From positions 1 to 44,515 of the forward strand of contig JAFRPY010000041.1 of assembly GCA_017428925.1 (NCBI GenBank): a stretch of 44,515 nucleotides of DNA, read 5' to 3'. Positions 12,753 to 21,136 of the stretch are shown piece by piece; position 1 is the first letter of the stretch; each line of letters begins with the position of its first letter. A program made the position numbers and the translations under genes. The notes beneath the pieces were generated by a model. It worked only from the letters and a program-made list of their open reading frames with translations, was not told the origin of the DNA and searched no databases. This DNA comes from Prevotella sp. GTDB lineage: Bacteria > Bacteroidota > Bacteroidia > Bacteroidales > Bacteroidaceae.

Positions 12753-15590
12753 TTATTTGTTTTCTTTCTTTGGTTTCTGCGAGAAGCGGTAGGCGACGGT
12801 AAGGAGGGCGTAGCGGCGCATGGAGTTGGTCCACGTCTCGGTACGGCCCTGGGAACTGATGCTGTAGCGAAGGTTGGAAACCTGACCTAAGAGGTCGTAG
12901 CCGCGAAGTTTAACAACCCACTTTCCTTGTTGGAATGATTTTGTGAGCGAGGCATCCCAATAGAGACGGTTGTCGTTCATTTCCGCGTCAGTATATCCAC
13001 GGCGTGAATGCATCGTGATGTCGGTGTCGAACGTAAAGTCCCACGGCAGTTTGTAGGTGCCGTTCATACCATAGACGATGTCCCAGATATCAGTTGGCTG
13101 CTCGCCGAGCGTGATGTTTCGATGAAGATTGCGATAGGTGAAATCGCCTTTCAAGATCAGGGTAAGGTTGTCTTTCTGGTACTTGATACCTGGTTTGTAG
13201 TTCAAGCGAAGAGTGCCGACGCGGCTCAACTCCGATTCGCTGCTCCCCGTAGCAACGGCGAGACCCGTATTTTTGTTATAGCTGAAAGTGAATTCGTTGC
13301 CGATGTTCCAGATTTTCTTTTTGCCAAGCGCACGGTCCCAATTGGTGGAAAGACTGAAATACCAGTTTCCGCTGCTGATATTTTCCGGGCGATAGGTGCG
13401 AACACCAGTTGTCATGTCGTAGGTGTAGCCTTGTGTTCGTGCATTGTGAGTCAGATTGGCGTTGAGACTGATAGCAATGGTCTGGTTGATGCTGTCGTTG
13501 CGCAAACGGTAGTCGGCCATCCAGTTGTGCTGTTCACTCTTCTTCAGATTGGGATTGCCAAGATAGATGTTCAGTGGGTCGCTGGTAATCGGGCGGTCGA
13601 TTAGGTCGGTAACGGATGGGGTTGTCGGCCACATATAGTATTGCATATTAAGACTGTGCTTCTGATTCATGCTCATGAGATAGAAATACACGTTTGGAGT
13701 GAGCAACGTGTAGTGGCGGGTAAATGTCGTGCTGAGCGGTTCGCTGTCGTAATTCATCCGCTGTCGCTCGAAGTTGGCGCTAAGACTACTATACAAACCC
13801 AAATACCATTTCCCCATGTTTTTATTGAAGTCAATGCTCAGCTGTGAGCGACGCTCCAGATTCTGGGTGCGCTGTTCGTAACTGTTCTTGGCATCAAACT
13901 GGTAATCGATACTATCGCGCAGATACTCGTGACGGTCACTGTTATTGTCGCTTATGCCGACACCAACGGTAGGAGTAATTCGTATGCTTTTCGTCAGCTG
14001 ATAGTTGTATGATAAACTGCCCTGATAGTTATAGTTGTAAGATGGCGATTCCGTGCGGCGGTCGCGGTCATCTTGTGTGCCCAGTTTGTGATAGGTATAG
14101 TGATTTACGCTCGATGACTCTGGATTGTAGCTGCGGTTGAAGTTGCCCTGCACGTTGAATGTGAACGAGTCGCCCGACGGCAGACGATAGGCAAGATAGG
14201 CATAGCCACTGCCATTGAAAATATCTGACTTGCTGCGCGACCGATACCACGAACTGTTGATGCTGTCGGTCATCATGGCATCGGCTGTGCTTATGTTCCA
14301 TCCTTCACTTTCGTTACGATTGCGGTTATAACCGATATACGCCGTTGAATAGAAACGGAATTTGCCTGTGGCCCGCAGGGTGTTGCTCAGCGTGAACGAG
14401 GAAGGTTTGTTGCGGCTCCATCCTTCCGACTGTCCGAAGGTGCTGGCACCGTTCAGATAGGTTTCGCCGTTGCTTCGGTTTTCGCTGAAATCGTTGTTCC
14501 ATGTAGCGCTCGCTTCGGTCGAGTTGGTCAGTTTTTCCTCGGGTGCCTGATAGACGAACTGGCCGCCAATCTGCTTGAAGTGGCTGTCGCCCGACAGGTC
14601 TGTCTTATCCCTGTATTCAGAGTTCTCTCTGATATACTCCATTTTCTCGTTGATGTTGTTCATGCCGCCGAAGACCACGGCACGTGTGCGGTCGGAGAAT
14701 CTTAATCCGAAGCCCTTCAGTTTGTATCGGTCGTCAGTGCCATAGCCTGCCTCCACATTCGCTGAGCCACCGATGTTGTACTCCCGTTTCAGGATAACGT
14801 CCATCGTGTACTCCTTTTCGTCCTCGTCGTCGATGCCGAGGTATTTGTTCTCTTCAGTCTGCTTCTTATATACCTCGATATTCTTCACGGTGAAGTAGGG
14901 CAGGTTTTGCAGCATAATCTGATTCTTGCCCTTGAAGAAGTCCGCGCCGTTGAGCGTCAGGTTATCTATCTTCTTGCCGTTGACGAATATCTCGCCATTA
15001 TCTTTCAGCTCCACGCCCGGCAACTGCTTGATGAGTCCGTCGAGCATCGAACCCTCGGGCACGTTGAAGGCATCGGCGTTGAATACCAGCGTGTCGCCGC
15101 GCCATATCATCTTCACCTTCGTTGCCCTAACCACCACCTCGCCTATCTCTCCACCTTCGAAGTGGTTGGCCTGTGCCGTCTTCTTCAGATACACTTTCGG
15201 TCCCTCGATGTCCTGGCGGCGCTTGCCTATCCGCTTCATTTCGAAATCGGCGTATGCCGTTTCATAGTTGGGATGTTCCACCTTGAGGATATACCTGGCT
15301 GGTTCACGGCTTATCGGAAAATGGTATCGCGTTGTGCCCTGCGAACGCCCGAGGCCACTGCTCCAGCTATGACTTTCCCACACGGTGGTGGTGTCTATCA
15401 CGGTAGAGTCCCCGTGCATCAGTATGACTTTCGCATTGGGAATGACTGCCTTCGTAAAGCCGTCGGCAACCATTCCGTACATCGAAATCCTGTCTTCCTT
15501 CTTTTTCTTCACCTTCGTACTGTCCGCCTGTCCGTAAACCGCCATCCAGGCGAGGGCGAGCAATGCAGTGATGATAGTTTTCTTGCTCAT
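12753..15590 (-). CDS. Large outer-membrane beta-barrel protein with carboxypeptidase-regulatory and plug-like domains, 945 aa
   Basis: The signal peptide MSKKTIITALLALAWMAVYG is followed by a Lys-rich stretch, a carboxypeptidase-regulatory-like (transthyretin-type) domain at about 36-140, and a TonB-receptor-like plug (GEVVVRATKVKMIWRGDTLV; FNVPEGSMLDGLIKQLPGVE; NGKKIDNLTLNGADFFKGK) at about 148-260. The rest is a long barrel of alternating strands (SYNYQLTKSIRITPTVGVGI and similar). This matches the outer-membrane beta-barrel family 3 group of Bacteroidetes. No SusD-like partner is next to it, so it is not an obvious glycan-uptake pair. The terminus is YRFSQKPKKENK, with the barrel signature slightly before a charged tail. 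Substrate unknown. Confidence 0.85.
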   Translation of the reverse strand: MSKKTIITALLALAWMAVYGQADSTKVKKKKEDRISMYGMVADGFTKAVIPNAKVILMHGDSTVIDTTTVWESHSWSSGLGRSQGTTRYHFPISREPARYILKVEHPNYETAYADFEMKRIGKRRQDIEGPKVYLKKTAQANHFEGGEIGEVVVRATKVKMIWRGDTLVFNADAFNVPEGSMLDGLIKQLPGVELKDNGEIFVNGKKIDNLTLNGADFFKGKNQIMLQNLPYFTVKNIEVYKKQTEENKYLGIDDEDEKEYTMDVILKREYNIGGSANVEAGYGTDDRYKLKGFGLRFSDRTRAVVFGGMNNINEKMEYIRENSEYRDKTDLSGDSHFKQIGGQFVYQAPEEKLTNSTEASATWNNDFSENRSNGETYLNGASTFGQSEGWSRNKPSSFTLSNTLRATGKFRFYSTAYIGYNRNRNESEGWNISTADAMMTDSINSSWYRSRSKSDIFNGSGYAYLAYRLPSGDSFTFNVQGNFNRSYNPESSSVNHYTYHKLGTQDDRDRRTESPSYNYNYQGSLSYNYQLTKSIRITPTVGVGISDNNSDRHEYLRDSIDYQFDAKNSYEQRTQNLERRSQLSIDFNKNMGKWYLGLYSSLSANFERQRMNYDSEPLSTTFTRHYTLLTPNVYFYLMSMNQKHSLNMQYYMWPTTPSVTDLIDRPITSDPLNIYLGNPNLKKSEQHNWMADYRLRNDSINQTIAISLNANLTHNARTQGYTYDMTTGVRTYRPENISSGNWYFSLSTNWDRALGKKKIWNIGNEFTFSYNKNTGLAVATGSSESELSRVGTLRLNYKPGIKYQKDNLTLILKGDFTYRNLHRNITLGEQPTDIWDIVYGMNGTYKLPWDFTFDTDITMHSRRGYTDAEMNDNRLYWDASLTKSFQQGKWVVKLRGYDLLGQVSNLRYSISSQGRTETWTNSMRRYALLTVAYRFSQKPKKENK

Positions 15591-15723
15591 TTTTTATTGT
15601 TCCTACATATAGTTATACGACGACTATGCGGAAATATGACGCATAGGAACGTTAAACATTCTAAAAACGGGGCAAGTTGGCATAGTGATTCCCCGAACGG
15701 TCGCTTCAATTGATATGGCGAAG

Positions 15724-16518
15724 TTATTTCTTGATGTATTCCTTCTTATCATCGACAAAACTTTTGAGCACATACCATTCTTTGGGAACGCAATAATTGT
15801 TCTCAGTGTCTGCTATAGCCACGTAGTAGCCTCGGGGGGTGATGCCGAAGAGGACACGCGTCTCGGTATGGTCTTTACCGGTGGTTCCATTAAACAAAGT
15901 GCTTATCACACTGCTTTCTGTATATTGCATCACATACTCTTTTTTATTGTAAGTGTATGTGAACACTTGCTCCGGGTGTGTCTCGGTATAGTTGAGCGTG
16001 ATGCTGTCGATGGCAGTGAATATTTCTTCTGCCAGACGGGCTTTCTCTCGTGGAATGAAATACATTGTTCCCACGGTTTGTCCGGCATTTTTTGGCAGTT
16101 GTACTCTCGTAGCAGAATCAAATTCCTTGTCGTGATGGGCATCTATGTCATAGTCATCGCTTTGCGCCCACTTGAAACTCCACGATTTGATGTCCTTTCG
16201 CTTGAGAACGGGTGTTATCCTGTCCAGATATGGCTGCTTGTCGAAGTAGTAACTCTTTCCGCCCGGCAGGGGAAGCCTCTTGTTGTATTCTAACGTTCCA
16301 AAGCCTCTGATGTGCTTACCGCATGGTTTCGGACTTGCCGTAAAGTTGAAAAACACGGTTTCGAGTGCTTTGGGATAAACCATGGTGCCGTCGTTTGCCT
16401 TGATTCTCGCATTAGAATCTTCTCCGTTCTTCAGGCATAGTGAATAGGTGATGGTGTCTGTTCCATGACTATGCGACTCAAAGTGACCCGCAATATGTTC
16501 GAATTCTGACTGTGTCAT
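15724..16518 (-). CDS. Hypothetical protein, 264 aa
   Basis: Starts at the ATG at 16518 (MTQSEFEHIAGHF). No signal peptide or membrane segment is visible, so as read it is cytoplasmic. It contains a His/Asp-rich stretch DDYDIDAHHDKEFDS near the middle, then a beta-rich C-terminal half (VFTYTYNKKEYVMQYTESSV, RVLFGITPRGYYVAIADTEN). I do not recognise the family. It is 133 bases upstream of the large barrel gene on the same strand and may share its transcript, though the gap has no obvious terminator or promoter. Loss of an original N-terminal signal sequence cannot be excluded. Confidence 0.65.
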   Translation of the reverse strand: MTQSEFEHIAGHFESHSHGTDTITYSLCLKNGEDSNARIKANDGTMVYPKALETVFFNFTASPKPCGKHIRGFGTLEYNKRLPLPGGKSYYFDKQPYLDRITPVLKRKDIKSWSFKWAQSDDYDIDAHHDKEFDSATRVQLPKNAGQTVGTMYFIPREKARLAEEIFTAIDSITLNYTETHPEQVFTYTYNKKEYVMQYTESSVISTLFNGTTGKDHTETRVLFGITPRGYYVAIADTENNYCVPKEWYVLKSFVDDKKEYIKK

Positions 16519-16776
16519 ACATCTATAATACGCAACAACAAGTCAATTATTAAGTTGGAAAAAAGGAATTTTTTGAAACAGGGCGACTTTTTTCTTTTCA
16601 TTGTAATGTGTTTTTCATTCTGAGCGGTAAAAAAAAAGGCAGTCAAGCAAATGGGATTGCTGGGGCAGCAAAAAAAAAGTAGCAAAAGAGTCTATGGCCT
16701 AAACTCCTATACTACTCAACTACCAAACTCCTAAGAATTTGATGGAACCAACAATGTCGGGGGGAAATTCAAGAAC

Positions 16777-16839
16777 TTATTTCTTGATGATGGTCAGCGT
16801 GGTGTTCTTCAGAGCCACAGCCAACTGCAATACGACGTA
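16777..16839 (-). pseudogene. 3' remnant of a coding sequence
   Basis: On the minus strand about 20 codons read YVVLQLAVALKNTTLTIIKK and end in TAA at 16779-16777, like the tail of a secreted Bacteroidetes protein. Nothing coding leads into it. The whole gap 16519-17159 otherwise holds no gene: A/T-rich sequence, a 14-bp palindrome (16913-16926) and a small tandem repeat. Confidence 0.35.
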
Positions 16840-16912
16840 ATTCAAAATAATCATAATTCTAAACCTAAATAATCGTTATACCTGTAATCTTTTCGGGTGC
16901 AAAATTACTAAT

Positions 16913-16926
16913 TGTGTGCGCACACA
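16913..16926. promoter_or_regulatory. 14-bp perfect palindrome
   Basis: TGTGTGCGCACACA in an otherwise A/T-rich intergenic stretch; possible regulator-binding site, with no adjacent intact gene to assign it to. Confidence 0.35.
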
Positions 16927-16990
16927 GCAAATATTTTCCCCGTTATTCTCTGCAAAGCAATGTTTTCTTGACTTGCATCAAAATTCTCAT

Positions 16991-17023
16991 TTCAACACAA
17001 ATTTCAACACAGATTTCAACACA
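16991..17023. repeat. 12-bp tandem repeat, three copies
   Basis: TTCAACACA recurs at 16991, 17003 and 17015 with exact 12-base spacing, followed by a CACAGAGACACAAAG simple sequence. It lies 3' of the second AbiF gene. Confidence 0.7.
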
Positions 17024-17159
17024 GAGACACAAAGATACAGAGAATCGGCGAGATAACAAAACGCTTTTGGAAGATTAACGCGGTTTGACCTGTTAGAAAG
17101 AAGAAAGCGGTGAGGACCGGCTTTCTGAAATAGCCTGAACTTCTTACTATACTGCTCAC

Positions 17160-18056
17160 CTACATCTGCCAAAGGGGGTCCTGTCGCCAGTTAGAAGGGA
17201 ACCCCATCATGGCGGGATCTATTGACGGATTGCGAAGCAACAGTAGCTTTAGGTCGCCAACGAAAGTGTTGTTGGTATCGATGGCATTCAGCCAATAGGC
17301 GATACAGCAGAGTTGAGCATATAGTGACTCTTCCCTGAAAGTGAGGTTCGTAATCCACTTGTTGGGCATTACTTGTGGTGTGGCAGGTTTCAAAGGGTAT
17401 GCCCGATTCCATACTCTGGCATGATGGGCACAATGATTGCGTAGCGAAGTCAGACTCTCCAGCCAACTTGATAGGAACTTGTGGTGATTCAGCCCAAACT
17501 CATGTGCTACATCATGCTTCAATTGAGACTCGCTGAAGTTATTATAAAGTTTCGATAATTCGCCCAACGAAATCACTTCCAACGTCTTCCAAACAGGTGG
17601 AAGGTCTGGTTCGGTGTATTTGCGGAAATGCTCACGGATATACCGCTCCTTAGAGCGTCCTACTTCTTTCTTGATGGTGTCGAGGTTTGTCTGAAAGCGC
17701 TTTTGGTTTACGGCTTTCGTTGCATCCATAAACCAGAACGGTCCACATGTGGGGGCAAAGTGTTTGATGATTTTCGATCTGACAGCCACCTCGATTGTCT
17801 GAATGGCCTTGAAAAGCAGAGCCTTCAAGTCCTTGTCGAAATAGTAGCGTGAAAGCACATCTTCAAAAAGACTGTTGGGTAGGAATTGGTGTGTATGGTG
17901 GTCTGCCTCCAGATGATACCAGTAGTCAGCCAATCGGAAATAGCTGATGGCATCAAGGGCCAGCTCTGCCTTATTAGCGTCAGCAATCACCAGACCTCTG
18001 CTTTGTAGTGTCTGAATTTGCTGTGCCAGCGTCATCGCTTGTTTGGTATATCTCAT
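17160..18056 (-). CDS. abiF: AbiF-type abortive infection protein, second copy, 298 aa
   Basis: I chose the ATG at 18056 (MRYTKQAMTLAQQIQTLQSR) because it aligns with the start of the copy at 2886 and leaves the leader RNA untranslated. It is co-linear with the first copy over its whole length (ISYFRLADYW at 37-46, PPVWKTLEV at 153-161), but diverged, so not a recent duplicate. HEPN-type motifs: R93 with H99 (one residue longer than in copy 1) and R206-H211 (LRNHCAHH). It has the same structured leader and promoter design. By family it is a HEPN toxin-like defence protein neutralised by its upstream RNA; that remains inference here. Flanked by similar low-complexity CACAGAGA-type sequences at about 17019-17042 and 18294-18316. 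Confidence 0.85.
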   Translation of the reverse strand: MRYTKQAMTLAQQIQTLQSRGLVIADANKAELALDAISYFRLADYWYHLEADHHTHQFLPNSLFEDVLSRYYFDKDLKALLFKAIQTIEVAVRSKIIKHFAPTCGPFWFMDATKAVNQKRFQTNLDTIKKEVGRSKERYIREHFRKYTEPDLPPVWKTLEVISLGELSKLYNNFSESQLKHDVAHEFGLNHHKFLSSWLESLTSLRNHCAHHARVWNRAYPLKPATPQVMPNKWITNLTFREESLYAQLCCIAYWLNAIDTNNTFVGDLKLLLLRNPSIDPAMMGFPSNWRQDPLWQM

Positions 18057-18059
18057 GTC

Positions 18060-18117
18060 TATATACAAAAAATGTCCCGCTGGGTACGCTGTTCTTATGG
18101 GAAGCGGGCGGGATTTG
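18060..18117 (-). ncRNA. Leader RNA of AbiF gene, abiF-RNA-like (copy 2)
   Basis: On the plus strand TCCCGC (18075-18080) pairs with GCGGGA (18108-18113), and CGCT (18087-18090) with AGCG (18103-18106); the bulge again holds GGTAC. Compared with 2888-2947 the inner stem has changed from ACGC/GCGT to CGCT/AGCG while staying paired. Same length class, same position between promoter and ATG. Confidence 0.65.
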
Positions 18118-18123
18118 TCGCTG

Positions 18124-18155
18124 CAAAGATAGGCATATTTCTTTTATTTTCCAAG
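18124..18155 (-). promoter_or_regulatory. Promoter for AbiF leader RNA and gene (copy 2)
   Basis: Minus strand CTTG (18155-18152), 20 bases, TATCTTTG (18131-18124). Predicted start near 18117. Confidence 0.7.
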
Positions 18156-18536
18156 TTTTTTGAGGGTTTTCTTCCATTTTTTGCAAAAAAAAATAAAGAA
18201 AGATTGCAAATTCTTCCAAAGATACAGTGAATTTTAATTTTTCTAATTCTTCTCGGGAGTTTAGACAATGACATCTTTCACTTTAAAAATCAACTCTGTA
18301 CCTCTGTATCTCTGTGTTTATATTTCTATTTTTCCCTGTATTTTGTTTAATAATTTCTGAATTTTGGGGGTTAAAACTCGCGTTTTCGTCACGAAACGCC
18401 CAACGGGGTGCAAATACGCGAAATTTGAGCGTATTTCATGTAAGTCGTTGATAATGAGCGAGTTTATAAGAATTTTGGGGTTCCAAGGAGATGTTAACAA
18501 ACCTAAATCCCTGTTTTTTGCTGAATTTTCTCCATG

Positions 18537-18626
18537 AATTCCTTATCTTTTGCTCTTCAAATCCCTATCTTTTGCTCACCAATTCCGTATCTTTTGCTCA
18601 TCAATTCCGTATCCTTTGCTCAGCGG
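18537..18626. repeat. Four tandem 22-bp repeats
   Basis: TATCTTTTGCTC recurs at 18544, 18566, 18588 and 18610 with exact 22-base spacing; the full unit is about TATCTTTTGCTCATCAATTCCG. Short frames through it encode only low-complexity Leu/Phe/Ser peptides. The gap 18230-18788 otherwise has no gene; it also holds small hairpins near 18382-18401 (GCGTTT/AAACGC) and 18412-18435 (AATACGC/GCGTATT). Confidence 0.85.
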
Positions 18627-18788
18627 AAGGAAAAAATCGGCCGAAAATTCGCAGATTTTCCATTCCAAATTGCAAATTTTATGTTCTTCAACATGTCCAG
18701 ATTTCCAGATTGCAAAAACCCATTGTCCGATTTTTTTATTATTAGAAACTATATGGAAAACCGAAAAGAAACGAGGGGGACTTTCGGA

Positions 18789-19697
18789 TTACTTTTTGAT
18801 ATACAGTGAATTGTTGTCGTAGTCTAATACCAGTTCTATTTCACGAAGGAACCTATATCCAATGGCACCTGCATAGTCACCATGTATGCGGACAGGGAGT
18901 ACAGGCATCACTTTCTTCTCCATATTCACCTCTTTGCCCAACATTTCGGCAGAGTCCATTTTGAAAAAATAATAGGTTTTCCCGTTATGGATTCTCTCTT
19001 CAAGTTCGATGTTCTTGCTGGTTAGGAAAGCCGCAACCTTCTCATTCTTTCCATATAGAATAAAATAATTGGCGTTGCCAGTGTCGATAAAGAAACGTCC
19101 GACAATCTGGCCTGAGACATAGTCCTTGGTCAAGATGCGCAGGGGTGCGTCTGTGCCGACAAAACCTTGCTCGTCTAAGGTCATGATTCCCTTTCTGTAT
19201 TTCTTCTCGGGCAGTTCTTTCCTGCCATATTCCACATAGCCATCAGCAATATTGAGGGTCAGCATACGGCTCCCGTCATTTGCCTTGTAGCAACTACCCA
19301 TAAGAAAATTCACTTTTCCGAGCCCTGAGGAGAGTACCTTTGACAAGTCAGCCACATAAACAGGACGAGAATTGCGAAGTCCATCCACGGTCAATGTGTC
19401 TGTCAGCATATAACGGCAATGAAGAATCTTGCCCAGTGATGAAAAACGTATTCTGTGATGGCAGTCTTTAAGATTCAGTTTTAATCCGGAATCCGCAAGG
19501 AAAGTGCTATCAAGTATAGATACTGAGGCACCTGTGTCCATCAGGGTTCGTGCCTTGACATTTCCGTTAAGGGTGACCTCGGCAAACATGTGCCCATTCA
19601 CGTCTTTAAAACGTATCCGTTGTGCATGGATATTCTGTGCCAAGAAGGTGAAAAACATTAATTGCAATAACAGTATATTCCTAATCTGATGGGCCAT
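18789..19697 (-). CDS. Secreted retropepsin-like aspartyl protease, two DTG motifs, 302 aa
   Basis: A signal peptide (about 1-25, ending IHAQ) precedes an aspartyl-protease lobe with LMDTGASVS (D54-T-G-A-S) in the pattern of bacterial retropepsin-like domains. A second lobe carries FFIDTGNANYF (D205-T-G). Two lobes in one chain would let it act as a monomer like pepsin, whereas single-lobe relatives must dimerise. The second motif has Asn in place of the usual Ala/Ser, so activity of that lobe is uncertain. Location should be periplasmic or surface. The gene follows the carboxypeptidase-regulatory protein at 19730-20986 by 32 bases and is probably its operon mate. Confidence 0.75.
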   Translation of the reverse strand: MAHQIRNILLLQLMFFTFLAQNIHAQRIRFKDVNGHMFAEVTLNGNVKARTLMDTGASVSILDSTFLADSGLKLNLKDCHHRIRFSSLGKILHCRYMLTDTLTVDGLRNSRPVYVADLSKVLSSGLGKVNFLMGSCYKANDGSRMLTLNIADGYVEYGRKELPEKKYRKGIMTLDEQGFVGTDAPLRILTKDYVSGQIVGRFFIDTGNANYFILYGKNEKVAAFLTSKNIELEERIHNGKTYYFFKMDSAEMLGKEVNMEKKVMPVLPVRIHGDYAGAIGYRFLREIELVLDYDNNSLYIKK

Positions 19698-19729
19698 GTC
19701 TGTTTTCTCTTTTATGGTTTTGTTGTGTA

Positions 19730-20986
19730 CTATTTCGACTTGATAATGCGGTTGATGGCTTTTTCGAGCGTTTCGGTAGGCTCGATGATGTTGTAGTCCT
19801 TCCAGAAATTGTTGTCGCTGAAGTTGGTATGCTGGTCGTAGAGCGACTCGTGCTCGCTGAACGAATCCTTGCGGCGGATGGGGGTGAAACCGCTGAGGTG
19901 GCGGTCGGTTACCACCATTTCGTTGATGGCGGTGAAGCTGGTGGCAAACAGGTGCTTCTTCCAGTCGCAGTTGAATCGGAAGACGGTGCTGAGGTAGCTC
20001 AGGCGCGATACACCTTCATCGTAGGTGTAGTTGACGAGCAACGACAGTTCCCTGGGGCGGAATTTCACGCCCACGGGCTTCTTGACGAGCATTGCACGGG
20101 TGGCGTTGTCGCGGTTGCTCATGTCGAGCTGCAGCGAGATGCGGGTGAACGAGAGCGTTTCCTTGTCGATGAAGAGTTGTCCGTAGTAGAGGGCGTAGTC
20201 GGTGCGGTACTTCGGAGAGATGGAAATCACGTACTGCGGACGGTCGTCGATGCGGACGGGCTGTTCCATTTTCATGTCGTAGAAGAACAGTTCCTCGTCG
20301 CAAAGCAGGAACGGACGGTTTTTCACTACGTCGAGAATGGTGGCCTGTACAGGGCCTCCGATGACCTTCACGCTGAGTGTGTCGGATGCCTTTGGGCTCA
20401 CGATGCGGCGCCCGCGGTGGATGGCCACTCGGTCGGCGTTGATGTCGCGGTTGTAGCCCGTCTTGTACATGTCGGTGACGGCTTCGGCGATATAGATGAA
20501 TTTCTTGCGCTTCTGGGCGGTCTCGCGGTAGAAGCAGCGGTCTTGTTCGGCTTGCAGGCTGTAGTTGTCGGGAATCTTGCTGATGGCAATCTTCACGATT
20601 TTCTCCGGGTCGTCCATCATCACGATCACATCGTTGAGCACCACCGTGTTGGGCATAATCTTCACGGTCATGTCTTTGCCGTTGTCGGGAACGTTGCGGG
20701 TGGTGGTCTTATAGCCAATGTGTGAGAACCTCAGCTGCCTGGGCTTTTCGGCGGCCTTGATGCTGAAAGTCCCCTCCTCGTTGGTGACTGTTGAGATGTG
20801 GGTGCCGGGGATGCTGATGTTGACGGATTTCAGCGGACGCCCGCTGGAGGCATCCTTAACGGTTCCGTTCACCACGAAGGGTAGCGAGGGTTCCTGCTGT
20901 GCCCGTGCGATGACGGCACATGCAGCCAGTAGTATCAAGAGGCTGATGCTTTTCCTCAGCCAGGATATTATATAGTGGTCATTCAT
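19730..20986 (-). CDS. Carboxypeptidase-regulatory-domain envelope protein, 418 aa
   Basis: The ATG at 20986 (MNDHYIISWLRKSISLLILL) opens a signal sequence ending near ARAQ; an upstream in-frame ATG overlaps the promoter region. Residues about 38-125 are a carboxypeptidase-regulatory-like domain (VNGTVKDASSGRPLKSVNIS; FSHIGYKTTTRNV). The remaining 290 residues form a beta-rich domain (CFYRETAQKRKKFIYIAEAV; YALYYGQLFIDKETLSFTRI) seen in many Bacteroidetes periplasmic proteins of unknown function. Downstream is the aspartyl protease. A consensus-type promoter lies 31 bases upstream. Confidence 0.8.
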   Translation of the reverse strand: MNDHYIISWLRKSISLLILLAACAVIARAQQEPSLPFVVNGTVKDASSGRPLKSVNISIPGTHISTVTNEEGTFSIKAAEKPRQLRFSHIGYKTTTRNVPDNGKDMTVKIMPNTVVLNDVIVMMDDPEKIVKIAISKIPDNYSLQAEQDRCFYRETAQKRKKFIYIAEAVTDMYKTGYNRDINADRVAIHRGRRIVSPKASDTLSVKVIGGPVQATILDVVKNRPFLLCDEELFFYDMKMEQPVRIDDRPQYVISISPKYRTDYALYYGQLFIDKETLSFTRISLQLDMSNRDNATRAMLVKKPVGVKFRPRELSLLVNYTYDEGVSRLSYLSTVFRFNCDWKKHLFATSFTAINEMVVTDRHLSGFTPIRRKDSFSEHESLYDQHTNFSDNNFWKDYNIIEPTETLEKAINRIIKSK

Positions 20987-21016
20987 CGCGTTAAGTATTA
21001 TATGGTTATCTGCTTG

Positions 21017-21048
21017 CAAATATAATGTTTTTTCTTGAATAAGCAAGA
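21017..21048 (-). promoter_or_regulatory. Promoter for the 20986-19730 gene
   Basis: Minus strand CTTG (21048-21045), 20 bases, TATATTTG (21024-21017). Back-to-back with the gpmI promoter. Confidence 0.65.
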
Positions 21049-21063
21049 ATTTGCAGTTAAAAT

Positions 21064-21094
21064 TTTGCTATCTCCCTGAATCTTTGTACCTTCG
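21064..21094 (+). promoter_or_regulatory. Promoter for gpmI
   Basis: TTTG (21064-21067), 19 bases, TACCTTCG (21087-21094), one base off the consensus TAnnTTTG. Leader about 36 nt. Confidence 0.6.
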
Positions 21095-21136
21095 CACCCA
21101 AATTTAAACGTTTAAGGTAAAAAAGTATTTTGTATT

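Noticed and set aside
16987-17172. A 61-codon minus-strand frame
   Set aside because: Its end is encoded by the 12-bp tandem repeat and its start overlaps the AbiF gene end; no sign of a real gene.
18537-18626. The 22-bp array as a CRISPR
   Set aside because: The units are contiguous, with no unique spacers, and no cas genes are present.
18491-18822. Three overlapping plus-strand frames of about 85-90 codons
   Set aside because: They run through the 22-bp tandem repeats and give low-complexity Leu/Phe/Ser peptides.
19829-20725. A 298-codon plus-strand frame rich in Val/His/Glu
   Set aside because: Antisense to the carboxypeptidase-regulatory protein; composition is that of a GC-skewed shadow frame.
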